Positions 30,843 to 37,020 of a stretch of 54,749 nt of DNA are shown one piece after another. Under the pieces are notes generated by a model that saw nothing but the letters and a program-made list of their open reading frames with translations, ran no database searches and was not told the DNA's origin. The DNA comes from a virus: IMG/VR virus record IMGVR_UViG_3300046777_001915, positions 1 through 54,749 of that record. One strand, given 5' to 3'. Position numbers and translations under genes: made by a program. Every line of letters starts with the position of its first letter. Position 1 is the stretch's first letter.

Positions 30843-31325
30843 ATGAAACAGAAACCTTTGTATGGAGAAGTGAGATTTCATTTGGGTGGTGGATCCCACT
30901 ATATGCACTGGCAAATTAAAGTTAAGCAGGGAGGAAAGACTGTTGAGGTTTGCTATTATGATCCTGCTGAATATCAGTTGGAGATGAGGGGTTGTAAGTT
31001 GTGGAATAGGCCGAATAAGGCTAAACAGGTATTTGAGGCTGGTGTGCATGATGTGAGTGGATGGGTAAGGTGTGATGAGGTGATGTTGCGTAAGGACTTT
31101 TACCCGATTTTGCCTATTGACAATCTGGAAAAGTTGTTCTATAATCCACTTCGTGATCCGCACTGGCGACGAGAAAGTGACAACAACGAGTTTATTTGGG
31201 ACAATAGTGAATATGATACCTTGATTACTCATGGCAAACAGGTATATGTTCTAGAAGAACGCAACGGAAATTTTGACGGCATTTACGAGATAGACCCTAA
31301 GTATACAGAAAGTTTTGGAATATGA
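30843..31325 (+). CDS. Hypothetical 160-aa protein
   Basis: Beta-rich N-terminal half (YGEVRFHLGGGSHYMHWQIK) and an acidic, aromatic C-terminal half. Not recognised. Nearly leaderless, 6 nt after the -10 box; the next gene overlaps it by 4 bp. Confidence 0.7.
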   Translation: MKQKPLYGEVRFHLGGGSHYMHWQIKVKQGGKTVEVCYYDPAEYQLEMRGCKLWNRPNKAKQVFEAGVHDVSGWVRCDEVMLRKDFYPILPIDNLEKLFYNPLRDPHWRRESDNNEFIWDNSEYDTLITHGKQVYVLEERNGNFDGIYEIDPKYTESFGI

Positions 31326-31696
31326 TCAAGATTGATTTGAGTGTGCGTGAGGCCCTGAACCTTGTATCCAACGGCTGCAATCTGGACATGTACGAGAAGA
31401 TCGTGTGTGCCTTGGAGATGGCGCTGGGTGTGAATCAGCGTCGTATGGTGACAATCACCGGAGGTATGAGTACAAACAACCGTATTCACTGTATCAAGGC
31501 TATCCGACTGCACACCGGATGGGGTCTGAAAGAAGCCAAGGATTGGACGGATGTGATTGTTGGTCACTACGACCAGTTCGGTAAGTGGCGTGATAGTGGC
31601 ACCAATCGAAATACGATGACTCTGAAAACGCCGGAAGCGGCAGAGGCACTGCTGCGTGATCTGACCACTTTGGGTTGTGAGGGTTATCTTTCATGA
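31322..31696 (+). CDS. Protein with ribosomal L7/L12 C-terminal-like domain
   Basis: 124 residues. IHCIKAIRLHTGWGLKEAKD matches the L7/L12 C-terminal signature (K.IR..TGLGLKEAK), the surface that recruits translation GTPases. A helical N-terminal 50 residues replaces the normal dimer domain, and a C-terminal 25 residues continues after it. It may bind elongation factors or compete with the host stalk; inference from the motif. Confidence 0.7.
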   Translation: MIKIDLSVREALNLVSNGCNLDMYEKIVCALEMALGVNQRRMVTITGGMSTNNRIHCIKAIRLHTGWGLKEAKDWTDVIVGHYDQFGKWRDSGTNRNTMTLKTPEAAEALLRDLTTLGCEGYLS

Positions 31697-31697
31697 C

Positions 31698-31780
31698 CTA
31701 AAGCCTTGTCCCTAAAGAACTTAGGACTAGGCAGGCGGGCCGGGTTCGACGTAAGTCCTTACGGCTAAACGACTTAGGAC
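31698..31780 (+). repeat. Cassette repeat R13
   Basis: Leading hairpin GCCT, CCTAA / TTAGG, AGGC; core GGCAGGCGGGCCGGG; inverted GACGTAAGTCCTT; third AACGACTTAGGAC. One of the best-preserved copies. Confidence 0.88.
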
Positions 31781-31818
31781 AAAAGAAAAAATTTTTGAGT
31801 AACTCCTCAAGTTCGGCC

Positions 31819-31847
31819 TTGACAATGCCGATAATATACTGTAGAAT
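31819..31847 (+). promoter_or_regulatory. Cassette promoter, CGATA class
   Basis: TTGACA, 17-nt spacer with CCGATAATA, TAGAAT. The next 60 bp hold only a TGCCA/TGGCA hairpin and a 16-codon frame at about 31878, then a second promoter. Confidence 0.75.
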
Positions 31848-31906
31848 GATGGAACACGAAGCAAGTGGCTGCCACGATGCCAACGAAAGAAACCTTCATG
31901 GCAGAC

Positions 31907-31935
31907 TTGACAAGTGGCTATCAGTAGCGTATACT
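31907..31935 (+). promoter_or_regulatory. Second promoter in the R13 unit
   Basis: TTGACA, 17-nt spacer, TATACT, 49 bp ahead of the next gene. Confidence 0.7.
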
Positions 31936-31983
31936 GGTAGTATGTGATTGGTAACTGTAACACTTTTGGAAAGGTTGATTACT

Positions 31984-32235
31984 ATGAAGAAGTTTTCTTT
32001 TGCGGTTGATATTGTTGCGGACGAACTGGATCGTGACGGTGTTGTTGATTCGATTCGTGAGTGCCTGAGTGGTTCGCTGTCCAGCGACATTCACGCTAAT
32101 GTCAAGGCTGGTGAGGTCAAGGCGTTTAGCGAGCAAGGTTATAAGGTGTGGCGTGCCCGCGTCACTGGCGTAACCGCCGAACAGGCTGGTGACGCTCACG
32201 ATGGCAAGGTTGCCAAGGAGGAGGCAATCGCCTAA
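31984..32235 (+). CDS. Hypothetical 83-aa protein
   Basis: ATG after GAAAGG. Alpha/beta (FAVDIVADELDRDGVVDSI) with an Ala/Glu-rich helical end. Higher G+C than its surroundings. Followed by a structured non-coding region and tRNA-Arg. Confidence 0.6.
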   Translation: MKKFSFAVDIVADELDRDGVVDSIRECLSGSLSSDIHANVKAGEVKAFSEQGYKVWRARVTGVTAEQAGDAHDGKVAKEEAIA

Positions 32236-32244
32236 CATCAACAA

Positions 32245-32480
32245 ACTGGACTATGCCAGTATAAATAGATTTTAGGCATAGTGCGGCGGGATAACTCCCG
32301 CGTAATGATAGTCCGTTGCAAGACTTAAAGGTGCAACCTAGAAGAGCCTAACCAGCCAATAATAGGATGGTGACCTTGAAGTTATTGGGCTTCTAGAGTA
32401 TATTACTTATGGAGATGGTAGCCGATAACACCATAAAACCGCAAATGCCTCCGTGGGACGCCACGGGGGCTTGCGGCGTT
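32245..32480 (+). ncRNA. Second structured RNA, upstream of tRNA-Arg
   Basis: No reading frame. At least seven perfect or near-perfect stems follow each other: GGACTAT/ATAGTCC enclosing GCGGGA/TCCCGC, GTTGCA/TGCAAC, CTAGAAG/CTTCTAG enclosing CCAATAA/TTATTGG, TTATGG/CCATAA, CCGCAA/TTGCGG enclosing a 10-bp stem with loop GACG. CTATGCC/GGCATAG competes with the first stem. Probably co-transcribed from 31907 with the 83-aa gene and possibly the tRNA. No U-tract follows, so it is not a simple terminator. Confidence 0.65.
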
Positions 32481-32507
32481 GAGTGGGTTATGTTATAATA
32501 GCAATGC

Positions 32508-32579
32508 GGCCCCATAGTTAAACGGATATAACACGGGATTTCTAATCCTGTATTAGAGGTTCGATTCCTCTTGGGGCTA
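32508..32579 (+). tRNA. tRNA-Arg(TCT)
   Basis: Acceptor GGCCCCA/TGGGGCT with a G1-T72 wobble, T-arm AGAGG-TTCGATT-CCTCT, anticodon loop TTTCTAA giving TCT, reading AGA. No encoded CCA. AGA codons suit an A+T-rich phage. Confidence 0.92.
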
Positions 32580-32581
32580 TT

Positions 32582-32662
32582 ATGAAAAACGATGCTGAAA
32601 CTACTGAGCAGTTTTTAAAACTGTGTGAAGTACTCCTAAGTTCTTTAAGGGTAAAGACTTAG
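32582..32662 (+). CDS. Doubtful 26-aa open frame
   Basis: Starts 2 bp after tRNA-Arg and ends at the TAG inside repeat R14 (ACTTAG). No ribosome site. Possibly spurious. Confidence 0.2.
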   Translation: MKNDAETTEQFLKLCEVLLSSLRVKT

Positions 32663-32718
32663 AACAAATTCGGGCGGCCGGGTTCGTCGTAAGTGCTGAC
32701 CCCATAAGACTTTACGAC
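32631..32718 (+). repeat. Cassette repeat R14
   Basis: CCTAAGTTCTTTAAGG, then AAAGACTTAGAAC, core TCGGGCGGCCGGG, inverted GTCGTAAGTGCT, third AAGACTTTACGAC. Confidence 0.8.
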
Positions 32719-32746
32719 AAATCTTTTTCTCTCTAAAGTTTTCCTC

Positions 32747-32775
32747 TTGACTGTGCCGATAATCTAGTGTAGAAT
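32747..32775 (+). promoter_or_regulatory. Cassette promoter, CGATA class
   Basis: TTGACT, 17-nt spacer with CCGATAAT, TAGAAT. Confidence 0.8.
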
Positions 32776-32799
32776 CGAGAGACACGCTAGGAGAAAACC

Positions 32800-33504
32800 A
32801 TGAAAACGGCAGATGGTAACGATAAGTTGGGCAAGGGTTGTGTTGTTGTTTCTCGTCCTGTTGGGGACACTTGTCCTCCTGATTGTGATTATCTTGACAA
32901 CGGTTGCTATGCAGAGCAAACTGAGAAGCAGTATAAGAACGCTCGTACTGCTGGTTTTGCTAATGTCGTGACCGAGAAGAATAAAATCCGTGCCATGATT
33001 CTTGACGCTAAAAAGCGTGAGAAGTCTATCCGTTGGCATGAGCGTGGCGATTGGTTTCTCAATGGTGAACTTGACCTAGACTATGTTGCCAACGTGACAT
33101 GGGCTTGTGAGAGTATCCTGGCCGATGGCGATACGCTGCCCGATATGTGGTTCTATACTCATATCTACGATTCCCGGCTTGTGAGTCTGCAAAAGTATAT
33201 GAATGTATACGCTAGTGTGCATGATGATAACGACATGGGCGAAGCACTGGCCCAAGGTTTCAAACTGTTCGCATGGTGTGATAGCGATATGAAGGTTGCA
33301 CCTAAGCGTCCGAAAAACAAGGCAAAGGCCGACGCATGGCGGAAAGCGTTGCCGAAACTGGTTGTTCTCAATGCGACTAAGTTTGTGGTTTGTCCAGAAA
33401 TCCGTCGCGGTCGCTCGGTTATCACTTGCACCGGAACTAAAGATAGTATATCATGCGATATGTGCGTCAAGGGTCTGGCTAACGTATTGTTTCCTGCACA
33501 CTAA
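32800..33504 (+). CDS. Cysteine-rich 234-aa phage protein (gp88-like?)
   Basis: AGGAG leader. N-terminal TCPPDCDYLDNGCYAEQ and C-terminal SCDMCVKG frame a body with RWHERGDWF and WFYTHIYDSR. The CP..C....CYA pattern resembles the gp88-like proteins of actinophages. Cysteines may bind metal. First of five genes to 34698. Function unknown. Confidence 0.6.
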   Translation: MKTADGNDKLGKGCVVVSRPVGDTCPPDCDYLDNGCYAEQTEKQYKNARTAGFANVVTEKNKIRAMILDAKKREKSIRWHERGDWFLNGELDLDYVANVTWACESILADGDTLPDMWFYTHIYDSRLVSLQKYMNVYASVHDDNDMGEALAQGFKLFAWCDSDMKVAPKRPKNKAKADAWRKALPKLVVLNATKFVVCPEIRRGRSVITCTGTKDSISCDMCVKGLANVLFPAH

Positions 33505-33513
33505 GGATAAAAT

Positions 33514-33747
33514 ATGAAAAGTTATGCTTGGGAATATCTCGACCTTAGAGAAGTTTGTGACTATAACGAGTTGGACTATGGTAGTGTGATGGAAGCCATT
33601 TCTAATAGTGATATTAGTTTTGGTACCAATACAGACACTCTTATTAGTCAGGAAACGCTACAGTCTATACTTGACGATAATGATTTTGATATTATTTTAG
33701 AGTTTGGAAAGTACGATGATACTGTTGTGATTAGCCTTGGGAGTTGA
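33514..33747 (+). CDS. Acidic 77-aa hypothetical protein
   Basis: Nine bp after the Cys-rich gene. Acidic, helical N-terminus (WEYLDLREVCDYNELDYG), beta-like end. Unknown. Confidence 0.6.
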   Translation: MKSYAWEYLDLREVCDYNELDYGSVMEAISNSDISFGTNTDTLISQETLQSILDDNDFDIILEFGKYDDTVVISLGS

Positions 33748-33749
33748 TA

Positions 33750-34298
33750 ATGCCTAGTTCTTATGTTGGATTGTATGATGATGCAGGAAGTAGGAATACT
33801 TTCTTTAGGATTGTTGGGAATAAGAGGCTTGGTTTTAAATGTTTTCAGGATAAAGACAACGCTGACTTTGCCCATCGTATTCAGAGTGGGTTGGCCGATA
33901 TGGCTATGGCTCCAAAAGTTTATGGGGATGTTGGACGTATACGTTACGCGGGAGAGTTGACGGAGTGGGGTTATCTCACTGAGGTTGCGAAGCCTATGGC
34001 CGAATGTTATGATGAAGAATATTGTGACGGAGAATGTTTTGATAGTGAATGTTCTAACTCAATCAATATTCAATCTGTTGTATGGACGCTAGAAAAGTAT
34101 CATGGATTATCTTATGTAGATGCTCATCGTGCTAACTTTGGATGGATAAAACGCAAAAGCGGCAATATACTTGTTCCGATAGATTTTGGCGTTGAAAGTT
34201 TCGGTTTTGTTGATGAAGAAATATGGGGAGCAATTGATTGGGATTGTTTGACTGAGCATAGTTGTAACTGTACCGCTTGCAGATATGAGAGTATATAA
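33750..34298 (+). CDS. Protein-kinase-like protein
   Basis: 182 residues from ATG 33750. YVDAHRANFGWI followed by LVPIDFGVESF resembles the catalytic loop (H/D...N) and DFG metal site of kinase-fold proteins; an upstream RLGFKCFQDKDN strand could hold the ATP-binding Lys. The C-terminus has CNCTAC. Shorter than a full kinase (about 260), so it may be minimal or a pseudokinase. Confidence 0.55.
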   Translation: MPSSYVGLYDDAGSRNTFFRIVGNKRLGFKCFQDKDNADFAHRIQSGLADMAMAPKVYGDVGRIRYAGELTEWGYLTEVAKPMAECYDEEYCDGECFDSECSNSINIQSVVWTLEKYHGLSYVDAHRANFGWIKRKSGNILVPIDFGVESFGFVDEEIWGAIDWDCLTEHSCNCTACRYESI

Positions 34299-34531
34299 TG
34301 GCTAAATACTATATTAAGTGTGGCACTTTAGAGTTGATTTATTCCACAGGTAAAAAGCCGTTCGGTGCGGCAGTAGATGCTTTGTGGGAAACAAATCAGT
34401 TCGATGTACTGGATGAATATTTCTATGTAGATGAAAGAGGATTCAAGGATTATGCTACAGCGCTACCCGATACGAAAGTCTATAAAAGTACGAAGGTGAT
34501 ACAAAAAGCTGGCTGGACTATGGAGAAATAA
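34298..34531 (+). CDS. Hypothetical 77-aa protein
   Basis: Shares one base with the kinase-like stop. Tyr/Lys-rich alpha/beta protein (YYIKCGTLELIYSTGKKPF). Unknown. Confidence 0.6.
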   Translation: MAKYYIKCGTLELIYSTGKKPFGAAVDALWETNQFDVLDEYFYVDERGFKDYATALPDTKVYKSTKVIQKAGWTMEK

Positions 34532-34533
34532 CT

Positions 34534-34698
34534 ATGTGGGTTATAGTTGACGATAAAAAGATTAGACACTTGTGGGAATGTCCATCGTGCGATAATCATG
34601 CGTATGTAGAACCTTGGTATTATTCTGAAATGGGAGAACCAGTGTGTACGAATTGCGACGACATTATGGAATACATACGGACTGAGCAAGACCTTTGA
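34534..34698 (+). CDS. 54-aa zinc-ribbon protein
   Basis: CPSC and CTNC pairs about 17 residues apart form a small zinc ribbon. Two bp after the previous gene; last gene of the unit before R15. Confidence 0.65.
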   Translation: MWVIVDDKKIRHLWECPSCDNHAYVEPWYYSEMGEPVCTNCDDIMEYIRTEQDL

Positions 34699-34701
34699 CA
34701 C

Positions 34702-34783
34702 AAGTCCTTGACCCTAAAGCACTTAGGGCAAGGGCGGCCGGCCGGATTCGTCATAAGTGCTTATCTCGCAACACTTTAGAGCA
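34702..34783 (+). repeat. Cassette repeat R15
   Basis: Leading hairpin CCTTG, CCCTAA / TTAGGG, AAGG; core GGGCGGCCGGCCGG (octamer GGCCGGCC); inverted GTCATAAGTGCTT; third AACACTTTAGAGC. Confidence 0.88.
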
Positions 34784-34809
34784 AATCAAAAATCTTCTCA
34801 AGTCCTGGC

Positions 34810-34838
34810 TGGACGATTGCCGATAAATATGGTATGAT
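34810..34838 (+). promoter_or_regulatory. Cassette promoter, CGATA class, weak -35
   Basis: TGGACG, 17-nt spacer with CCGATAAA, TATGAT. Confidence 0.65.
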
Positions 34839-34869
34839 GACACGAAGAACAGCAAGAAGGGGCGAAAGA

Positions 34870-35199
34870 ATGATCCAGTGGCTCGGGGTTTTGATTGCTA
34901 TTTTTGGTTTGGCTTATAATGGTGTAAAAGACTATCAGAAAGGCGATATCAAGTTACCCAAACTTCCTCAAAAGCAGGTCTTGACAAAGCCGGTTTATCC
35001 GATACAATACTGTTTGATGGCTTACGATCCTAATATCGACAAGGTTTTCTATCTGCACGAAAATGGACAATGGCATGACTATGCACCACAACAACGACGA
35101 TACTCGACAACCCCGACGCACAATCAAAATCAAAGTCAAGCCTCAATGGCAACTGCCTACGGGACACAGGGAGGATCGGGTCAACACTACATACGATAG
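34870..35199 (+). CDS. 109-aa protein with N-terminal membrane span
   Basis: Start at the ATG after AAGGGG; the longer frame starts at the -10. Residues 2-18 are hydrophobic (IQWLGVLIAIFGLAYNG), then a Lys/Pro segment and a Gln/Ser/Thr-rich tail. The last 137 bp overlap the 35063 gene in another frame. Confidence 0.55.
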   Translation: MIQWLGVLIAIFGLAYNGVKDYQKGDIKLPKLPQKQVLTKPVYPIQYCLMAYDPNIDKVFYLHENGQWHDYAPQQRRYSTTPTHNQNQSQASMATAYGTQGGSGQHYIR

Positions 35200-35266
35200 T
35201 CGCCCCAAACGTCGCCGTACTAGAAACGATATTGACAGGGAGTGGCGACAAGAGTATGATATCTAA
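35063..35266 (+). CDS. Overlapping basic gene, paralogue of 25360
   Basis: 67 residues, highly basic. YDSRPKRRRTRND and the preceding W-x-L-x-x-GH region match the 56-aa protein at 25360, which supports coding although two thirds of it lie over the 34870 gene. ATG 35075 or 35081 may be the true start. Ends 4 bp before tRNA-Thr. Confidence 0.55.
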   Translation: MDNGMTMHHNNDDTRQPRRTIKIKVKPQWQLPTGHREDRVNTTYDSRPKRRRTRNDIDREWRQEYDI

Positions 35267-35270
35267 GATT

Positions 35271-35342
35271 GCCGATGTAGCACAACGGTAGTGCAATTGA
35301 TTTGTAATCAATAGGTTGAAGGTTCAAATCCTTTCGTCGGCT
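35271..35342 (+). tRNA. tRNA-Thr(TGT)
   Basis: Acceptor GCCGATG/CGTCGGC, D-stem GCAC/GTGC, anticodon loop TTTGTAA, T-arm with TTCAAAT. First of eight clustered tRNAs. Confidence 0.93.
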
Positions 35343-35343
35343 C

Positions 35344-35414
35344 TCCGGGATGGTGAAACGGTATCACAGAGGACTTTGGATCCTTTATTCTACGTTCAAA
35401 TCGTAGTCCCGGAA
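35344..35414 (+). tRNA. tRNA-Gln(TTG)
   Basis: Acceptor TCCGGGA/TCCCGGA, anticodon loop CTTTGGA, T-loop TTCAAAT. One base separates it from tRNA-Thr. Confidence 0.92.
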
Positions 35415-35418
35415 TTAT

Positions 35419-35490
35419 TGGCGAGTAGCACAACGGTAGTGCAAGCGGCTGTTAACCGCTAGGTTACAGGTTCGAATCCTGTCTCGCCAG
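35419..35490 (+). tRNA. tRNA-Asn(GTT)
   Basis: Acceptor TGGCGAG/CTCGCCA, anticodon stem AGCGG/CCGCT, loop CTGTTAA, T-arm ACAGG-TTCGAAT-CCTGT. Its D-arm is identical to that of tRNA-Thr, suggesting duplication. Confidence 0.93.
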
Positions 35491-35492
35491 TT

Positions 35493-35579
35493 GGAATCTT
35501 GGCCGAGTGGTTTAAGGCAGCGGTTTACTAAACCGCCGAGGGTTAAAATCCTCCGGGGGTTCGAATCCCTCAGATTCCG
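35493..35579 (+). tRNA. tRNA-Ser(ACT), unusual A34
   Basis: 87-nt class II tRNA with a long variable arm (GAGG...CCTC). Acceptor GGAATCT/AGATTCC. Anticodon stem GCGGT/ACCGC with loop TTACTAA gives ACT, where bacteria normally use GCT. A34 would read AGT directly, or be modified to inosine. Confidence 0.85.
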
Positions 35580-35582
35580 TTT

Positions 35583-35663
35583 GGTGGATTACCCAAGTGG
35601 TCAAAGGGGGCTGACTGTAAATCAGCTGTTTCGGCTTCGCTGGTTCGAATCCAGCATCCACCA
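35583..35663 (+). tRNA. tRNA-Tyr(GTA)
   Basis: Class II with variable arm. Acceptor GGTGGAT/ATCCACC, anticodon stem CTGA/TCAG, loop CTGTAAA, T-loop TTCGAAT. Confidence 0.93.
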
Positions 35664-35685
35664 TAAAAGATTTCTAAAGGATGGG

Positions 35686-35714
35686 TTGACAACTGCCGAT
35701 AGATAGAGTATGAT
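35686..35714 (+). promoter_or_regulatory. CGATA-class promoter within the tRNA cluster
   Basis: TTGACA, 17-nt spacer with CCGATAGATA, TATGAT, 13 bp ahead of tRNA-Ile. No cassette repeat is present. Confidence 0.8.
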
Positions 35715-35727
35715 GATTAGGACACAC

Positions 35728-35803
35728 GGGGCGTAAGGTAAGCCGGTAGCATCCGCGACTCTTATAAGGTCGTCATAGGTACGTTCGACTCGTACACGCC
35801 CTA
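35728..35803 (+). tRNA. tRNA-Ile(TAT)
   Basis: Acceptor GGGGCGT/ACGCCCT, anticodon stem CGACT/GGTCG, loop CTTATAA gives TAT, reading ATA. Most bacteria read ATA with a lysidine-modified CAT tRNA instead. T-arm GTACG-TTCGACT-CGTAC nearly equals that of the tRNA-like element at 36276. Confidence 0.85.
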
Positions 35804-35842
35804 CTTCTAATGCTTCGGAGGCTGACGTTGAGTTACGAGGCT

Positions 35843-35914
35843 GGCCCCATAGTATAATGGTTCGTATATCGGGCTTTCATCCCGAAGATCGGAGTTCGAT
35901 TCTCCGTGGGGTCA
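35843..35914 (+). tRNA. tRNA-Glu(TTC)
   Basis: Acceptor GGCCCCA/TGGGGTC, anticodon stem TCGGG/CCCGA, loop CTTTCAT, T-arm CGGAG-TTCGATT-CTCCG. Confidence 0.93.
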
Positions 35915-35915
35915 C

Positions 35916-35943
35916 TTGACAAAAACAAATCATAAGATATAAT
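35916..35943 (+). promoter_or_regulatory. Promoter before tRNA-Lys
   Basis: TTGACA, 16-nt spacer, TATAAT, starting 2 bp after tRNA-Glu. Confidence 0.75.
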
Positions 35944-35951
35944 GTTTAAAC

Positions 35952-36024
35952 GGGCCTTTGGCGCAATTGGCAGCGCAGTAGACTTTTAATCTATTGGTTC
36001 TGGGTTCGAGTCCCAGAAGGCCCA
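35952..36024 (+). tRNA. tRNA-Lys(TTT)
   Basis: Acceptor GGGCCTT/AAGGCCC, anticodon loop CTTTTAA, T-arm CTGGG-TTCGAGT-CCCAG. Confidence 0.94.
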
Positions 36025-36025
36025 C

Positions 36026-36054
36026 TTGACAAAAGCGGCTGATTGGTGTATGAT
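36026..36054 (+). promoter_or_regulatory. Promoter of the acidic 62-aa gene
   Basis: TTGACA, 17-nt spacer, TATGAT, starting 2 bp after tRNA-Lys. Confidence 0.75.
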
Positions 36055-36075
36055 GGTATCAAAGGAGAGTTGATT

Positions 36076-36264
36076 ATGAGAGAGAATGATTACGAATATG
36101 ATTACCACAATCTAGCCGAAGATGCTGATTATATTGAAGATGAAATCTACTATGACGATGGAACCGATGAAGCATGGATGACTGACGCTGATGATGACGA
36201 GAGTCAACCATACAATACAGAGTTCCAGAGTTACTACTCTGACATTGACGAACTTGACGATTGA
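36076..36264 (+). CDS. Highly acidic 62-aa protein
   Basis: AAAGGAGAG leader. About 40% Asp/Glu with many Tyr (NDYEYDYHNLAEDADYIED), same composition as the protein at 24650. A DNA-mimic type is possible. Followed by the tRNA-like element. Confidence 0.65.
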   Translation: MRENDYEYDYHNLAEDADYIEDEIYYDDGTDEAWMTDADDDESQPYNTEFQSYYSDIDELDD

Positions 36265-36275
36265 TCTTCTCTCGG

Positions 36276-36354
36276 ACGGATGCAACTTGGTGGGACAAGT
36301 TGTTATTATCTCTTTATTCCTTTCTTTCTAGTACGTTCGAATCGTACCATCCGT
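36276..36354 (+). tRNA. tRNA-like element without an anticodon stem
   Basis: Acceptor-like ACGGATG/CATCCGT (7 bp), D-arm-like CAACTT/AAGTTG with a GG-containing loop, perfect T-arm GTACG-TTCGAAT-CGTAC. Between the last two lie 28 nt almost only T, C and A (TCTCTTTATTCCTTTCTTTC) that cannot form an anticodon stem. Either a decayed tRNA or a functional tRNA mimic. Confidence 0.6.
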
Positions 36355-36358
36355 TTTT

Positions 36359-36865
36359 ATGAATCTTATGAATCAATCTATTGAAGATGTTCGTCTCACT
36401 GATGATGGCAAGATTATTCAGGGTGCTAGTCATACGTGTCGAGTTTTGAACCACAAGAACCGGAATAAGATTATTATCAAAGCAGTTTGTGATTTGCGAC
36501 CAATCGCTAATACATTTGATAGTATTGCTTGCTGTGGTGTAAGCGGACTGATGGTGGTTCCTCAGATAGCAGAACTGCTAAATAAAAATATTGTAGTTAT
36601 TCGTAAGCCAGATGAAAAACGATACAGTGATTTTTATATTGAGGGAGTTTCTCCTTTTAGATATATTGTAGTAGATGATCTTATTTGTTCTGGGGATACT
36701 TTCAAATGGATTCGTCAGGCTATATATGAAGATAATCCAAAAGCAATATGTAATGGATTGTATTGCTATATTCCAGATGAATGTGCGTACACTACAGAAA
36801 CAGCCAAAATGTTTCAACAACGCTACAAGACCCCATTCCTAAATCCAAGTCCGCCAAGGACTTAG
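36359..36865 (+). CDS. Phosphoribosyltransferase-like protein
   Basis: 168 residues. FRYIVVDDLICSGDTF is the PRPP-binding loop (VVDD...SG.T) of type I phosphoribosyltransferases, with a preceding SIACCGVSGLMV strand-loop, most like orotate/adenine enzymes. Substrate unknown; nucleotide salvage is plausible. Starts 4 bp after the tRNA-like element and lacks a clear ribosome site. Its last nine codons fall in repeat R16, which supplies the stop. Confidence 0.75.
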   Translation: MNLMNQSIEDVRLTDDGKIIQGASHTCRVLNHKNRNKIIIKAVCDLRPIANTFDSIACCGVSGLMVVPQIAELLNKNIVVIRKPDEKRYSDFYIEGVSPFRYIVVDDLICSGDTFKWIRQAIYEDNPKAICNGLYCYIPDECAYTTETAKMFQQRYKTPFLNPSPPRT

Positions 36866-36922
36866 GATCAGGCGGGGCGCCCCGGCTGAACGTAAGTGCT
36901 TACGCCACAACGACTTACGACA
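36842..36922 (+). repeat. Cassette repeat R16, overlapping the upstream gene
   Basis: AAGGACTTAGGA, core GGCGGGGCGCCCCGG, inverted AACGTAAGTGCTT, third AACGACTTACGAC. The upstream coding frame runs into it. Confidence 0.85.
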
Positions 36923-36949
36923 ATCACAAAATTTTCTCAAGACACCCCC

Positions 36950-36978
36950 TTGACAATGCCGATAATAGATGGTAGAAT
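36950..36978 (+). promoter_or_regulatory. Cassette promoter, CGATA class
   Basis: TTGACA, 17-nt spacer with CCGATAATAGATG, TAGAAT. Closest copy to the consensus. Confidence 0.85.
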
Positions 36979-37020
36979 CGAAGGACGTAACGAAGGTTCA
37001 GTAACACGAAAGGGATAGAT

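Noticed and set aside
32245-32480. Group I intron
   Set aside because: GGACTAT...GATAGTCC resembles a P7 pairing with a P8-like hairpin between, but the P3-P6 core would have to lie in the upstream gene, and there is no split exon.
35491-35706. Open frame across tRNA-Ser and tRNA-Tyr
   Set aside because: It lies over two well-formed tRNAs.
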